From positions 1-64,000 of the forward strand of contig CM039126.1 of NCBI GenBank assembly GCA_022036555.1: a stretch of DNA of 64,000 nt, read 5' to 3'. Both the position numbers and the translations under genes were made by a program. The notes under the pieces are model-generated. The model was not told where the DNA came from. It worked only from the letters and a program-made list of their open reading frames with translations, and did not search any database. Position 1 is the stretch's first letter. Each line of letters begins with the position of its first letter. This document shows positions 49,501 through 59,086 of the stretch, one piece after another. Source of the stretch: Microstegium vimineum. Lineage: Eukaryota; Streptophyta; Magnoliopsida; Poales; Poaceae.

Positions 49501-52500
49501 AGTGGTAGTGAACGCAGCTGACGAAGTGGAGGACGGAGCAGAAGTGGACGTAGGAAACCGAAGGGTGTAAAGGGGCCCCGTGCTATCACATCGGAGGAGA
49601 GGACGCCGGGAAGCCAAATCCTTCACAGTAAGATCAGATGAGTCAAACTCAACAGAACAAGAATTGTCAGCTGTGAACCGACGAATGGAAAGGAGGTTGT
49701 GAACCATAGAGGGAGCCACTAGGACATCAGGAAGACGAAAAGGACCATGAGTGTGAGCGGCACCCACGGAAGTGACAGGAAGGCACGAACCATTGGCGAC
49801 CATGATGGACGACGGATGAGAGGGAGAAGGAGGATGAACAGAGGAGATGACACAGGGGTCGGAAGTGGTGTGGAAAGTGGCACCCGAGTCAGCGATCCAG
49901 TCTCGACCAACTGGAGGAGTGACGGTGCCGAAAGAGCAAGCCACGGTCGTCGGGTCCCAACCGACAGACCCGGGCGTGATCCCGGGAGGTGGAGCCCACG
50001 GTGATGAGAGCGGAGCGAACGGGACGACGCCGGTGAGCATGGCCGCCGATGGACGAGGCTCGCCACCAGTAGCTTGGGAGGGGCACATGGAGGGGTGCCC
50101 TAACCACGGGTCGGTGAAGGTGGGCCATGGTGGATCCCGTGGCGGCGTCGGTGTGTCCACACCACGCCCCCCCCGGCGTCGCCGGCGGCCGCCACGCCCC
50201 CCCTCCCCCCCACCCCCGCTCGGCCCGGGGAGGGAGGACCCAGAGTAGACGACGCTAGTGGAGCGGATGGATGGGGCGGAGGAGTGGCGACCAGGGTAGA
50301 CGAGGACCCTGGAGCGGTAAGGGACCCAGGCTGGAGGCCCGGAGTGAGCTCCGCTATGATAGAGTCGTCAAGGGCACCGGTGTTGTGGTACACAGGGTGG
50401 ACGACGAGCAGCCGCTCCGCCTCGACGAGCTGGCGAGCGAGGACGTCGGCCGCATCACGCTCGCGCTCCCAGGCTTGGGCCGCCGCGTGTAGGCGAGCCT
50501 GGCCCTCCGCAACAGCGACCCGGGCTGCGATGAGAGCCGCGGCGAGGGCAGAGTCGGGTGGTGCCGCAGGTGGTGTGGGGAAGGAGGGCCAGGCGCTGGG
50601 CAAGGGAACACCTGCCCCAAGCGCGGGCCAGAAGCTCGCCGCGGCAGTAGTTGCGGCGGCTGTAGCAGTGGCGGCGGCGAGAGCCGCAGCGAGGGCGGTG
50701 GCAGGCGGAGCCGCTGCGTGGAGGTGGGGAATCAGCGGACGAGGAGGCTGGGCGGGGAGGGGGGAGGTGCCTGCTCCCATGTCCAAAACCGTCCAGCCCG
50801 CAGCAGTAGTAGCAGGGGCGGTCGCGGCAGGAGGGCCCAGCTCGCCAGCGACCAGGAGGAGAGGATGCGGCTGGGGCAGGGGAAGGCCGGCGCTGGTGCT
50901 GACTGCTCCCGTCGGGGGGATGCCAAAGCTCGTCCAGCCCGCAGGAGCAGCAGCAGGGGCGGTCGCGGGGCCCTCCGCGCGGCAGCGGGGCCGGTGCCGT
51001 CCGCGCCCCCACGCCTGGGGCCGCGAGGTCGGCGGCTCTGTGCCGTCCGCGGCTGCGGCTGTGGGTGCCCGGAGCGGCCGGCGACTTGCGCCCAGGTAGA
51101 GGGAAGGGACGGGAACGACCCGAAATGGGAGGGAGGGGGAGGAGAAGCGCCAGCCATGGCGGCGACGGCCGCCGGTGGTGGCAGCAGGCCGGCGTGCCTG
51201 GCGGCGGCTGGAGGTGGGAGAAGAGAGACCTAGCTTGATACCATGCTAGAATAGTTGATTCAGATTATTGGGCTAACCCTAGAAGGGTAGCTATATAGTA
51301 GTAGCATACATGGGCCTCTTGGGCCTGAATACATATACTCCAACATAATGGTATATCACTGCTTGTTTTCTTGTCTTGTCGTTACACATCGTCATTGTCT
51401 AGGATCCTTATTTGTTGTTATGGCATAAGCTTATTATGCAGTATAACTCAATATGTACTGGTACCATTATATCAGGAACCTTCAAGTGATGACCATAGAA
51501 GTACTGACCATGTTGAGGAGAACACAGCTGGCTCACCAGTACAGGGTGGTACAACCGAACATTTAGGTGATGCGGCAATGGAAGTTGAAACCGGAAATAG
51601 GAACACTGCTTTGGCCGATTCACCTCACTTTGACACACCAGCTTTGACTGCTCCATCCAGGCAGGCAACATTGCAGGTTTCTCGAGAAATCGAGATCCAG
51701 AGCAATCTTGTGGATCAATGTGCACAACAGAGTTTAGTGTCATCACGACCTTTGCAGGGAGAGCTGGAACAAGCAGATTTGTCTAGTGCAGCATCAGCTC
51801 AACCCTTGCAATCTGAGAGGCAACAATCAATCCCTCTTTCCAATAATCTGCTTGAAAGAGCACAGCTTGATCCAAATTATCAGACAGATGCGGCACCTGG
51901 TTCTGCGCAGTCTGCAGAACTCTTTCCAGTGACATCAATGATGTTTAATCACCCACCTATTGATGCTGAACCACTGAAAAATGAGTTGCACAAATTAAGA
52001 TTGCACATGGACGCACTCAATAAAGTCCATGAAATGAAGGTTTCTTATTTTTTGTCCTTTTATGTCTTTCTTTCTTTATGTTGTTCCAGAATCACCATAT
52101 CTAACCAACTACAATTTGGACAGAAAATCCAACTTCAGACGGAGTGTACCCAAGAACTGGAGAAGGTAAAGAGAAAATATGATTTGTTAATTAAAGAACA
52201 TGACTCCACTCATCTTCAGCAAAAGAAGGCACTTGATGATTTTTATGAGAAAGTTCAACGCAACCAAACTCTGGCTGAGGATTTTCGGGCCAAATTCATA
52301 TCACCGTCTGCAGCACAAGGTATGGAGCATGTACATTCATACATTGTCCCTTCCAGATTAATGTTTTTAACATGATTAGTGTTTGGTATGAAACATTGTG
52401 AAAAGTTCTATTTCATTGCAATTTCCCCTTGCTGTGAGATTTACATCCGAAGGTGCAGTAGATCTTCTAAACGCAATAAAAATGCTCAAATGCCAAGCTC

Positions 52501-53598
52501 TATGCAATGCTTGACTAGTTGCTAAACAGTCCCGAGTATGGATGAACTGAAAGAATGAAAAAGACGAAATCCAAGATTTATTAATATAAACTTTTTCTTA
52601 GAATTTTGACATTAACAAGTATTTATTTCTTTCATTCAGGTGCAGCAAAAGCCCATACCCCTCCAGTTCGTCACACACCTCAGGCTACCCCACAAGTGAT
52701 GAGGCCTCCAGTGTTGGACTCAGCATCATCAATTGCCCTGTCATCAGCTTGTCGACCACCAGTGCCGAGGCCTAGGGTCCAAGCACCACAGGTGGACCAA
52801 CCATCGTCGTCATTGTCACAGTTGTCCCGTTCGTCATTGCCGTCTTTGCATGTGGTCCAACCTTCCAACTTGGAACAAGGCAATCTGTTCAGAGCAACGT
52901 CAATGACTCTTAGTCACATGCCGCCTCCACGTGGGAGCTATGGAGTTCAGAGTGAATTGGCTCCTCGCGCACCTGCTCCTCATCTCCAGTTCAGGTCGCC
53001 ACGAGCACATTCATTACCACCTGGAAATCAGCAGCAGCTGCCAACAACTAGGGTGGAGGCAATGTCCTCAAGGACACAACCAGTGCTGTCAGCAAGCTCA
53101 TCCCCATCAGATATACATGTGGGACCCCTGGCAGCCTCAGCCATGCCAAGTTTACACTCTGTCCTCCCTTCAACCTCATTGCCCTCAAGCTTGCATCATA
53201 GTCACCGTGTGCAACCAACTCCGAACCCAACTTTCCAAGCTGCTGCACCGTCAGGCTCGACTACAACAATAATGCCTTCGATTCCTACAGGCATGCAGCC
53301 GCCAGATTCTGGGTCACTATCGCTGGATGCATGGCTTACAGCTAATCTTGGGTTGAGTGATGATGCGTCCACAGCTTGTGCTAAGAATACAGCCAGTCTT
53401 GGGCTGAGCAGTGATGCGCCTAGGGCAGCTCCTGCTACAAATACGGCCAGTCTTGGGTTGAGCAGTGATGTGCCTAGGGGGACAGCTCCTGCTACAAATA
53501 CAGCCAGTCTTGGGTTGAGCAGTGACGTGCCTAGTGGAACGGCTCCTGCTACAAATGGTCCCGAGATAGCTGTGGTATGCTTGTCTGATGACGAATGA
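34532..53598 (+). CDS. MOM1: MOM1-like transcriptional gene silencing factor, 20 exons, about 2,248 aa
   Basis: Exons: 34532-35036, 35424-35659, 36123-36214, 36332-36380, 36504-36652, 37851-38020, 38107-38255, 38361-38648, 39060-39200, 39487-39735, 39898-40038, 40112-40429, 40569-40742, 41515-42508, 42587-42675, 44316-44420, 44518-45696, 51476-52039, 52124-52319, 52640-53598; all join in frame. Order: basic Ser/Pro-rich N-terminus; PHD finger (about 330-375, CVGC...CGGKGC...HYHLSC...WLCITC); two chromodomain-like segments (402-530); SNF2-like region (575-1000) with CCDHPYLVD and SDWNPMNDLRALQR; a CMM2-like dimerisation segment (1225-1320) starting LEPELSKLYKLLQLPENVKSL; coiled coils; and the terminal motif EIAVVCLSDDE, as in CMM3. 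Walker A and DEAH are absent, typical of MOM1, which silences transposons without normal ATP-driven remodelling. Exon 2 (35659 donor) and exon 13 acceptor are the least certain joins. Confidence 0.87.
36783..36823. repeat. Poly-C tract in a MOM1-like intron
   Basis: A C-rich tract with an uninterrupted run of about 23 C, broken only by a T and a G further left. It lies in the intron between 36652 and 37851. Such a run is prone to length change and to sequencing error. Confidence 0.85.
40825..41081. mobile_element. Stowaway-type MITE in a MOM1-like intron, 257 bp
   Basis: The ends CTCCCTCCGTTCCAAAATTT and, on the other strand, CTCCCTCCATTCCAAAGTGT are inverted repeats, flanked by TA at 40823-40824 and 41082-41083. 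It lies in the intron between exons 13 and 14. Confidence 0.88.
42676..44315. other. Large intron of the MOM1-like gene
   Basis: A 1.6-kb intron between exons 15 and 16. Open frames here (43478-43737 on either strand, 44004-44285) are short, AT- or Lys-rich and domain-free. No transposon ends could be defined. Confidence 0.5.
45472..45591 (+). repeat. 36-bp in-frame tandem repeat in MOM1-like exon 17
   Basis: Three full copies (45472-45507, 45508-45543, 45544-45579) and a partial fourth encode the 12-residue unit EVIE(K/E/G)EALNRPA. The near identity between copies points to recent expansion in an acidic linker outside the conserved domains. Confidence 0.92.
46382..46483 (-). repeat. Copia LTR (3' LTR in element orientation)
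   Basis: 102 bp, TGCTAGAATAG...CTCCAACA on the plus strand; the 3' LTR because pol runs towards it on the minus strand. Two differences from the partner LTR. Confidence 0.92.
46576..50160 (-). pseudogene. Copia pol polyprotein: protease, integrase, RT, RNase H; one in-frame stop
   Basis: On the minus strand 50160-47332 reads 942 codons. After a single TGA (47332-47334) the same product continues as 47325-46576. Protease: RDWIADSGATFHTTSDP. Integrase: zinc-binding WHRRLGHPGC...CHACQLGRH, then the D,D-35-E core LIHCDLWTS, VQCDNGREFDN and NGKAERMIRTMND. RT: NAFLHGTLTETVYCSQPAGF, KSLYGLKQAPRAWY and catalytic LLLYVDDIVLTA. RNase H: YTDADWAGCPDTRRSTSGY, SSAEAEYRV and the end FADIFSKGLPS. Only the one TGA interrupts an otherwise open 3.6 kb, consistent with a young insertion. 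Confidence 0.92.
50100..51157 (-). pseudogene. Atypical gag region of the copia element
   Basis: An ATG on the minus strand at 51157 opens a Pro/Ala/Arg-rich frame (to 50732), with a shift into 50786-50100. The latter holds low-complexity Ala runs and one helical segment (AQAWERERDAADVLARQLVEAERLL). Neither a recognisable copia gag core nor a CX2CX4HX4C knuckle is present between the primer site and the protease. Internal near-repeats occur around GTCCAGCCCGCAG (plus strand, about 50790 and 50933). Either most of gag was deleted or this subfamily has a divergent gag. Confidence 0.55.
51244..51345 (-). repeat. Copia LTR (5' LTR in element orientation)
   Basis: 102 bp with the initiator-Met primer site directly adjacent on its left (plus-strand view, about 51230-51243). 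Confidence 0.92.
53386..53556 (+). repeat. 54-57-bp in-frame tandem repeat at the MOM1-like C-terminus
   Basis: Three near-identical units encode NTASLGLSSDxPxxTAPAT (18-19 residues). A diverged first copy, TANLGLSDDASTA, lies just before. They are followed directly by the conserved terminal EIAVVCLSDDE. Confidence 0.92.
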
Positions 53599-54564
53599 GA
53601 CCAGCAGGTGTACTACAAGGCTGACAGTTAGAGATGACTGGTTGAAAAGACTAGGGTGACCGAAGGCATTATATTTTACGGCTCCCTTGAGCCGTCGTTC
53701 TGGCGAGCAGGAATGTTTGTGCTGTGAATGGCTGGTAACAGCAATATAATATAATGCCAGTTTTATTTAGATTCACTGTAAATTGGTATCATGACAAATG
53801 TCAGCCAACGGTTGCTGTAAATCGCTAACCTCCGGCTGCGGGGAACACATGTGGCCTCTGAGATTGCTGTACATGTCTTGTCATTGATTAGGGAATAATA
53901 ACTCGCTGAGGTGTTGGTTGCATTGCATGCTGGAATCTTTGTTTATAGTCGAGATGAGAATCGTAAAGAAATGTTCAGTAGCTCTTTTCCTTTAATGTAT
54001 CCCTAATGTAATACTCCCTCTATACATTCTAAAAATTAAGTTTAATATAATGACATTTATGATGCCAACTAGGAATCGTGAGATTTTTTTTTATATCAAT
54101 TATATTTGTGTATAGTATACCTAGATGTCATATTTTTTTTAATAATTTTCTCTATAACTTCACGGAGGTTGGTGTCCTGTTTGTGATCCGGGCATGGCCG
54201 CCCGGGTTACATAAAAAAAAACTCAATAAGTGTCACTAGAAAACCTCCCAGGTACGCTTTTCAAAGGAGACGGAGGGTACGTGACAGGAAGCAGGACGGA
54301 TCCATGCAATTGCAATGCACGTACGGCATCATTGCACGTACGGCATCGTCGGGATCCATGGATGCATGGGATGGAGTTAGTTAGCGATCCGATGACTCGA
54401 TCCGGACGGACGTGTGCCAACTGCTTCGTCGTCGTCGTCGTAACCGCCATACTACACTAGGCTCATCACTTGCATTTCTCCCTCCACCGCCCCGCCCGCC
54501 CGCCGTCTCTCCTCCTCCTCCGATCCGATCCGCGCCGCCGTTATCATATCATATCATATCATAT
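53599..54564. other. Spacer between the MOM1-like gene and the B-box gene
   Basis: 3' UTR of the MOM1-like gene up to about 53950, then spacer with a decayed single MITE end (ATACTCCCTCTATACATTC, near 54011). The promoter and leader of the B-box gene follow. A CACGTACGGCATC sequence occurs twice near 54317-54347. Confidence 0.45.
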
Positions 54565-54566
54565 AT
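54541..54566. repeat. (ATCAT)n tract abutting the B-box gene start codon
   Basis: About four ATCAT units end directly at the ATGATG start of the downstream gene, within its 5' leader. Confidence 0.85.
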
Positions 54567-55730
54567 GATGGCGCCGCCGCCGTCCCTGCCACTCTACGGC
54601 TGCAGGTCCTGCGCTGTGCATGACGCCATCGTCTTCTGCCTCTGCTGCGTCACCAGGCTGTGCCTGCACTGCGACGCCGCCGTGCACGGGGCGGCGGCGC
54701 TCCACCTCCACCCGCGCGCTCCGCTCTGCGACGCCTGCGGCGACGCGCCCGCCGCGGTGCGCTGCGACGGCACCGTGACGCTCTGCGCCACGTGCGTCGA
54801 CCGCGGCGGCGCTCCGGGCGTCACCCGAACCTGCGTCGCCACCTACACCGGCTGCCCCGGCCCCGCCGAGATGGCGCGCCTCATCTCCGTCGACCCGCCG
54901 CAGCCGCACCAGGACATCGACGCCTGGCTCGCCGACAGGCTGCCGCGTCTCCTGGAGGACCAGGATCATCAGCATCAGCAGCTCCCGCCAGACTGGGATG
55001 TCGCCATGGAAACCGCCCGGCTTGAGAAGATGCTGGCAGACAGCTGCTGCTACACTAGTACGGGGCCTCCGCAGCCGCCTGAGGTACGGAACGGCATTAA
55101 TTGTGATTTTGTGAATTGATTGATGAACTCACTGATCGATGAATGAATGCGTTAATTGTCAAATATTATAAATCATTCGCATATATGCAGATGCAGCCAT
55201 CCTCTTATTATGGCGGCATTATGAATAATGGCAACCAGCAGCAGCAGCAGCAGCAGCTCTTATCCTGTCAAGCAGCAGCAGCAGCAGCAGTGTCGTCTGC
55301 TGTGCAGCCGTCTTGCTGGCAGAACAACAATGACGCCGCCGCCGCTGGCTTCCCTTCTTTGATCTGCAGTAGTGGTACCGGGCCGGAGAGCGCAGACGAT
55401 TTCATGAAGCAGGCTGCCCAGCCACCGCTACCGCAGGATGATGCCAAGACGAAGAAGCGACAGGAGAGAGAACGGGCCAAACAACGATATATCGACAAGA
55501 AAAACAAGAGAAGGTTCGGCAAGCAGATCATGTATGCTTCTCGCAAGGCCAGAGCAGACACAAGAAAACGAGTCAAAGGCCGCTTTGCAAAGGCTCAGGC
55601 TCAGCCTCAGCCTCAGCTTGTTGTTGATGATGATCCCCAGCAGATTATTCATCATCACCACCACCACCCATCACCATCAGCATCGTCGTCTATACCTACA
55701 GTAGTAGTGAACAGGGAGACAAGCAGCTGA
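54565..55730 (+). CDS. B-box/CCT CONSTANS-like transcriptional regulator, 352 aa
   Basis: Two exons (54565-55083 and 55191-55730) join in phase 0. B-box 1 (about residues 13-55) is CRSCAVHDAIVFCLCC...CLHCDAAVH. Cys replaces the usual Asp zinc ligand after the third Cys. A second, degenerate zinc finger follows (CDACGDAPAAVRCDGTVTLCATC), without the final His pair. The middle is rich in Gln, Ala and Asn, with (CAG)n-encoded runs. The CCT domain near the C-terminus has RYIDKKNKRRFGKQIMYASR and KARADTRKRVKGRFAKA, closest to COL9-16-type domains. CCT domains bind NF-Y partners and DNA, so a nuclear role in photoperiod or light signalling is likely; which one is not shown. ATG 54565 or 54568 may be used. 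The CCT arrangement is complete. Confidence 0.85.
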
Positions 55731-55810
55731 TGCATGCATATACAGATCGATGACACACCAGCCTTAGGCTAGCTTTATTTCCCATAGACAGGAATTGGCG
55801 AGAGCCGCCC

Positions 55811-55840
55811 AAAAAAAAAGAAAGAAAGAAAGAAAGAAAA
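55811..55840. repeat. (GAAA)n microsatellite
   Basis: A short A9 run, then about five AAAG units in the 3' UTR of the B-box gene. Confidence 0.85.
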
Positions 55841-55938
55841 GATCTGCCATTGCTAGTTTGAGTTCACCATTATTTGTTTTTTTTTGCGCAATCTATCAAT
55901 GTTGAAAATTCATTCACTTGTCTGGTCCATTGAACTAA

Positions 55939-56200
55939 TGTGTGTTTAGTTCCCCTCCAAAATCCAAAAATTTTCAAGATTCTCCGTCACATCGAATCTT
56001 TGGACATATGCATGAAGGATTAAATATAGATTAAAAAAAATTAATTGCACAGTTTATCTGGAATTTGGAAGACGAATCTTTAAGCCTAGTTACTTCATGA
56101 TTGGACAATATATAATTACCAAATACAAACGAAAGTGCTACCGTGTTATTTTGCCAAAAGTTTTTTTATCTATCTTTTTTATGTTAGCTAAATTTTGAAC
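55939..56200. mobile_element. MITE-like grass repeat in the 3' flank of the B-box gene
   Basis: The sequence from GTGTTTAGTTCCCCTCCAAA through TTCTCCGTCACATCGAATC and CGAAAGTGCTACCGTG matches a very common grass gene-flanking repeat I know by pattern. The right terminus is degraded, so superfamily and exact ends are uncertain. Confidence 0.5.
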
Positions 56201-56364
56201 AACGGTTTACACCACTTGTTTAGAGGCAGAGCCTCAAGAGTTAAAATGGCCTAAAGTTTAGTGAATAATCATTATTGAATGCAAACATCAAGATATGTGT
56301 GGTCCTGCCAAAAAGATAGCTAATAAGAAGCTCAACAATTTATGCTAATAATATATATTGGGTT

Positions 56365-56837
56365 TGTCGATGTTTTACCACCGATAGCCTGCTACGGGGT
56401 TATCCGAGACAGTAGTTCGTGCCTGGGCGAATAGTGAAATCTTGGTGGTTGGACACGCAGGGACACACGGTTTATACTGGTTCAGGCCCTCGACACAGTC
56501 GAGTAATAACCCTACGTCCAGTTGAGTCGCTTGCTATTGCTCTGATCTTGTAGTATAAGGTATTGTGTGTCGCTCTACGTATCGGGTGTTACGTAGTATG
56601 TTCAAATGTTTTTTGGGTGGTACCCTCACCATCCCTTTATAATCCAGGGTCTGGCTGAGGGTTGCTCTAATCCTACTCGGTTATAAACTTAAAGTCCTAA
56701 GCTGCGCTTCGGTCTTGTCGTCTTTATCGAGTAGAATTTGGTTTCGTTCGTCCGCCTTCCTTCGTGGGCCGAGAGGAAACAGACCCAATGCTCAGGTAAG
56801 CCGGTCTATGGGTACCCTATAGGATATCCCATCGACA
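56365..56837 (-). repeat. 3' LTR of the second gypsy element, 473 bp
   Basis: The plus-strand ends TGTCGATG and CATCGACA are perfect 8-bp inverted complements. A likely TATA-like TTTATAAT lies inside (about 56635). The second LTR is outside the window, so the ends rest on the terminal repeats and context. Confidence 0.7.
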
Positions 56838-59073
56838 AGCCACCGAGCATCTCATGATTTTTCTTCAATGTGTCGGGTTGTTTTGAAAGCAAGACGAGTT
56901 CTTCTTGAAGCAAAATCATGGGATGATCTCTTGTGTCTTCGTCTTGTAGTCTTCTTGCGCCTTTTGTAAGAGGTGCACTCATTGAGTGTAGCCCCTGAGC
57001 CTCTGATTACTTGGTACAAGTGTTCGGAGGATCCGACAAAAAACTTTGTGTGGTATGTATTTCCAGCCCCCGAGCCTTCTCCGAATTCTTTCGAGAAAGA
57101 ACTCGACAGAAGGGTCTGAAATACTCTGCTTCTTTCTGATTTTGTTCACGGGTAGGTACTGTGCTTTCATGGATGTGTGGAATCTTGCTTTCACTGTTTG
57201 CTTTGGTCAGCTTTTGTTGTTTTCTTGCTTTTCTTTCTCGTGACTTTTGGCTTTTGGTGATTCTTTCTGGCTATATATTGTGTTATGCTTGTACTGGTAG
57301 TTTGATCTCTAGAGTTCTCCTCTTTCTTTTTAGTGATCATGCTGTTGAGTGAAACTGAGCAGCCCCCGGGCTTGTGCCCGTCTTCTGGTATTTGAGTGGG
57401 TAGAAGAATTCTTGTGAAAGGAGTTGGAGGTAGACTAACTCCTCGGTTAGATTTTCCTGGGAAGTTTGGCGTAGCAGGTAGAAGAAGTCTTGTGATGTGG
57501 CTTCCATGCCTTCTCTATCTATCTGCTGAGCTCCTGGCTGTAACCGTTGTCGCTCCTGAGTTGGTTGACGTGGTATGCTCTATCTTTCTGGCCGTACATG
57601 CTTGCGCCGAACTCTTGCTGGAAAGGCTAAAGCTGGAGCTGTCCAATCTCATTTGCTAGGAGTGGCTTTCTGCCTATGAACCAGAACTTTCTTCAGGCGT
57701 TAAGGAAGCTCTGGGTTGTTTTATTCTGCAAGTTTTTCACCAAGTGCTAGGTCTTCTTTGGTAGTAGACCTGATCTGTCCTTGGTTTTAGACTTTATATT
57801 TTGTCACTTGTGATCTCTTGTTGTGGATGAGGCTCGTACTGGCCTTGTATTGGTAGCTTTTGGTTGTTGTATCTATAAGATCGCTGACCGAGTTGTTTTT
57901 GGTATCCAATAAGTGTCCCGGTTGTATGATTGTCCTTGGAATATTCTTCTGGATATTCTATCTAGTACTCTGATGTACTGCTTTTATTGTAGCCGTTTGT
58001 ATCTCATCAATCTAGTCCTTGTAGAATCTTTTGCCTTTACTGCTGTCTTTATGTACTATTGCTGATGTTGTCCTTCCTTCATGGACTTGGTGTATGTGCA
58101 CCTATTGTTCTTCTATAAATAGCTGCAGTATGATTTCCTTGTCACATATCTTCTGTTTTTCCTTGTAAGAGGTCCTGGTTGTATCATGGATACTATAGTG
58201 GGCGAGCTTGACGAGCCCCCGGGCTTCTTTCTTCTCTTTCTTGGTTGTAATCTAGTGAGTGGTGTAGCTCTTGTGATAGAAACCAGTAGACAACTGGTTT
58301 TAGGGTAGGACCAAGCTTTGGGCGGTTTTGAGGCAAATGGTGTAGATCTTGTGATGAGGCTGTCGCATGCTGTGCTGCCTGATCTACCAATGTCCTAATC
58401 CAGTGCCTCTGACTGTTCTCACGGTCTTGGTTGAAGAAGCGTTCCTTGGACAGTCTTGTGCTGTGTCATTTTGGTGCGCGCTGATGCTGATCTGTATGAC
58501 TTGAATTTGGTCACTACTGTTTTACTGTATCTCTCGATGCCAATCTTGAATGGCTTTCGGGTTCTGCTTCTATTACTTATGACAGCTTGAGTGTGCATTG
58601 CTCTGCTGGATATTGCACAAATCCGAGTTGTTTGGCTCTGTCTGTCAATATTGAATCTTGGTTCGGGTTGTCCTAACCTCGAATTCGACCGGGTTCTTAG
58701 CTACCAACTTGTACTAGTTCCTTTCGGCAGTTGTCTGCTTGTAACTTTATATTTAGTCTGTACTCAAGACTTGTATTTGAGAAATGAGGAATCAAAGAAT
58801 TGTTGTCTCAATCTTCCGAGTTTTTGTATCTGTCTTGCTTGTAATGACCGGGTTCTTTTGCGAGCTGTCTGTGTATTCTGAAAAGGGAGATGTTGTCCAA
58901 CTGCTTTAGGTTCCATTCCGTAATTGATGGTATTTTTCAATTACTGCACTTTCAGCTATAGGTAACACTTCCTTATAAATCCGCCCTTTTATTATCTCCT
59001 CTTTTTTACCTTGTGGTAAAAAACTCTTCCCTTTGCTTGCAAAACCCTAACTGCCGCCGCCGCTCTGGTTATC
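56838..59073. other. Non-coding 3' region of the second gypsy element
   Basis: T- and G-rich sequence (plus strand) with repeated CCCCGAGC/CCCGGGC motifs and no long open frame. TATAAAT at 58974-58980, about 110 bp before the opposite-strand ATG, is a plausible core promoter for that gene. Confidence 0.5.
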
Positions 59074-59086
59074 TTCAATCCGCTGG

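Larger units (their letters stand above)
46382..51345 (-). mobile_element. Ty1/copia retrotransposon, 4,964 bp, antisense in a MOM1-like intron
   Basis: The direct 102-bp LTRs at 46382-46483 and 51244-51345 differ at two positions. The element is flanked by TAATG at 46377-46381 and 51346-51350. The sequence next to the right-hand LTR reads TGGTATCAAGCTAG on the minus strand, a primer site complementary to initiator tRNA-Met. The pol order is protease, integrase, RT, RNase H, which defines Ty1/copia. The very short LTRs suggest an Ale/Retrofit-type (Hopscotch-like) lineage; that is inference. It lies in the intron between exons 17 and 18 of the MOM1-like gene, opposite to the gene's direction. 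Confidence 0.93.

Noticed and set aside
54000..54140. Possible Stowaway MITE downstream of the MOM1-like gene
   Set aside because: Only one weak end (CTCCCTCTATACATTC) is visible and no inverted partner or TA pair was found.
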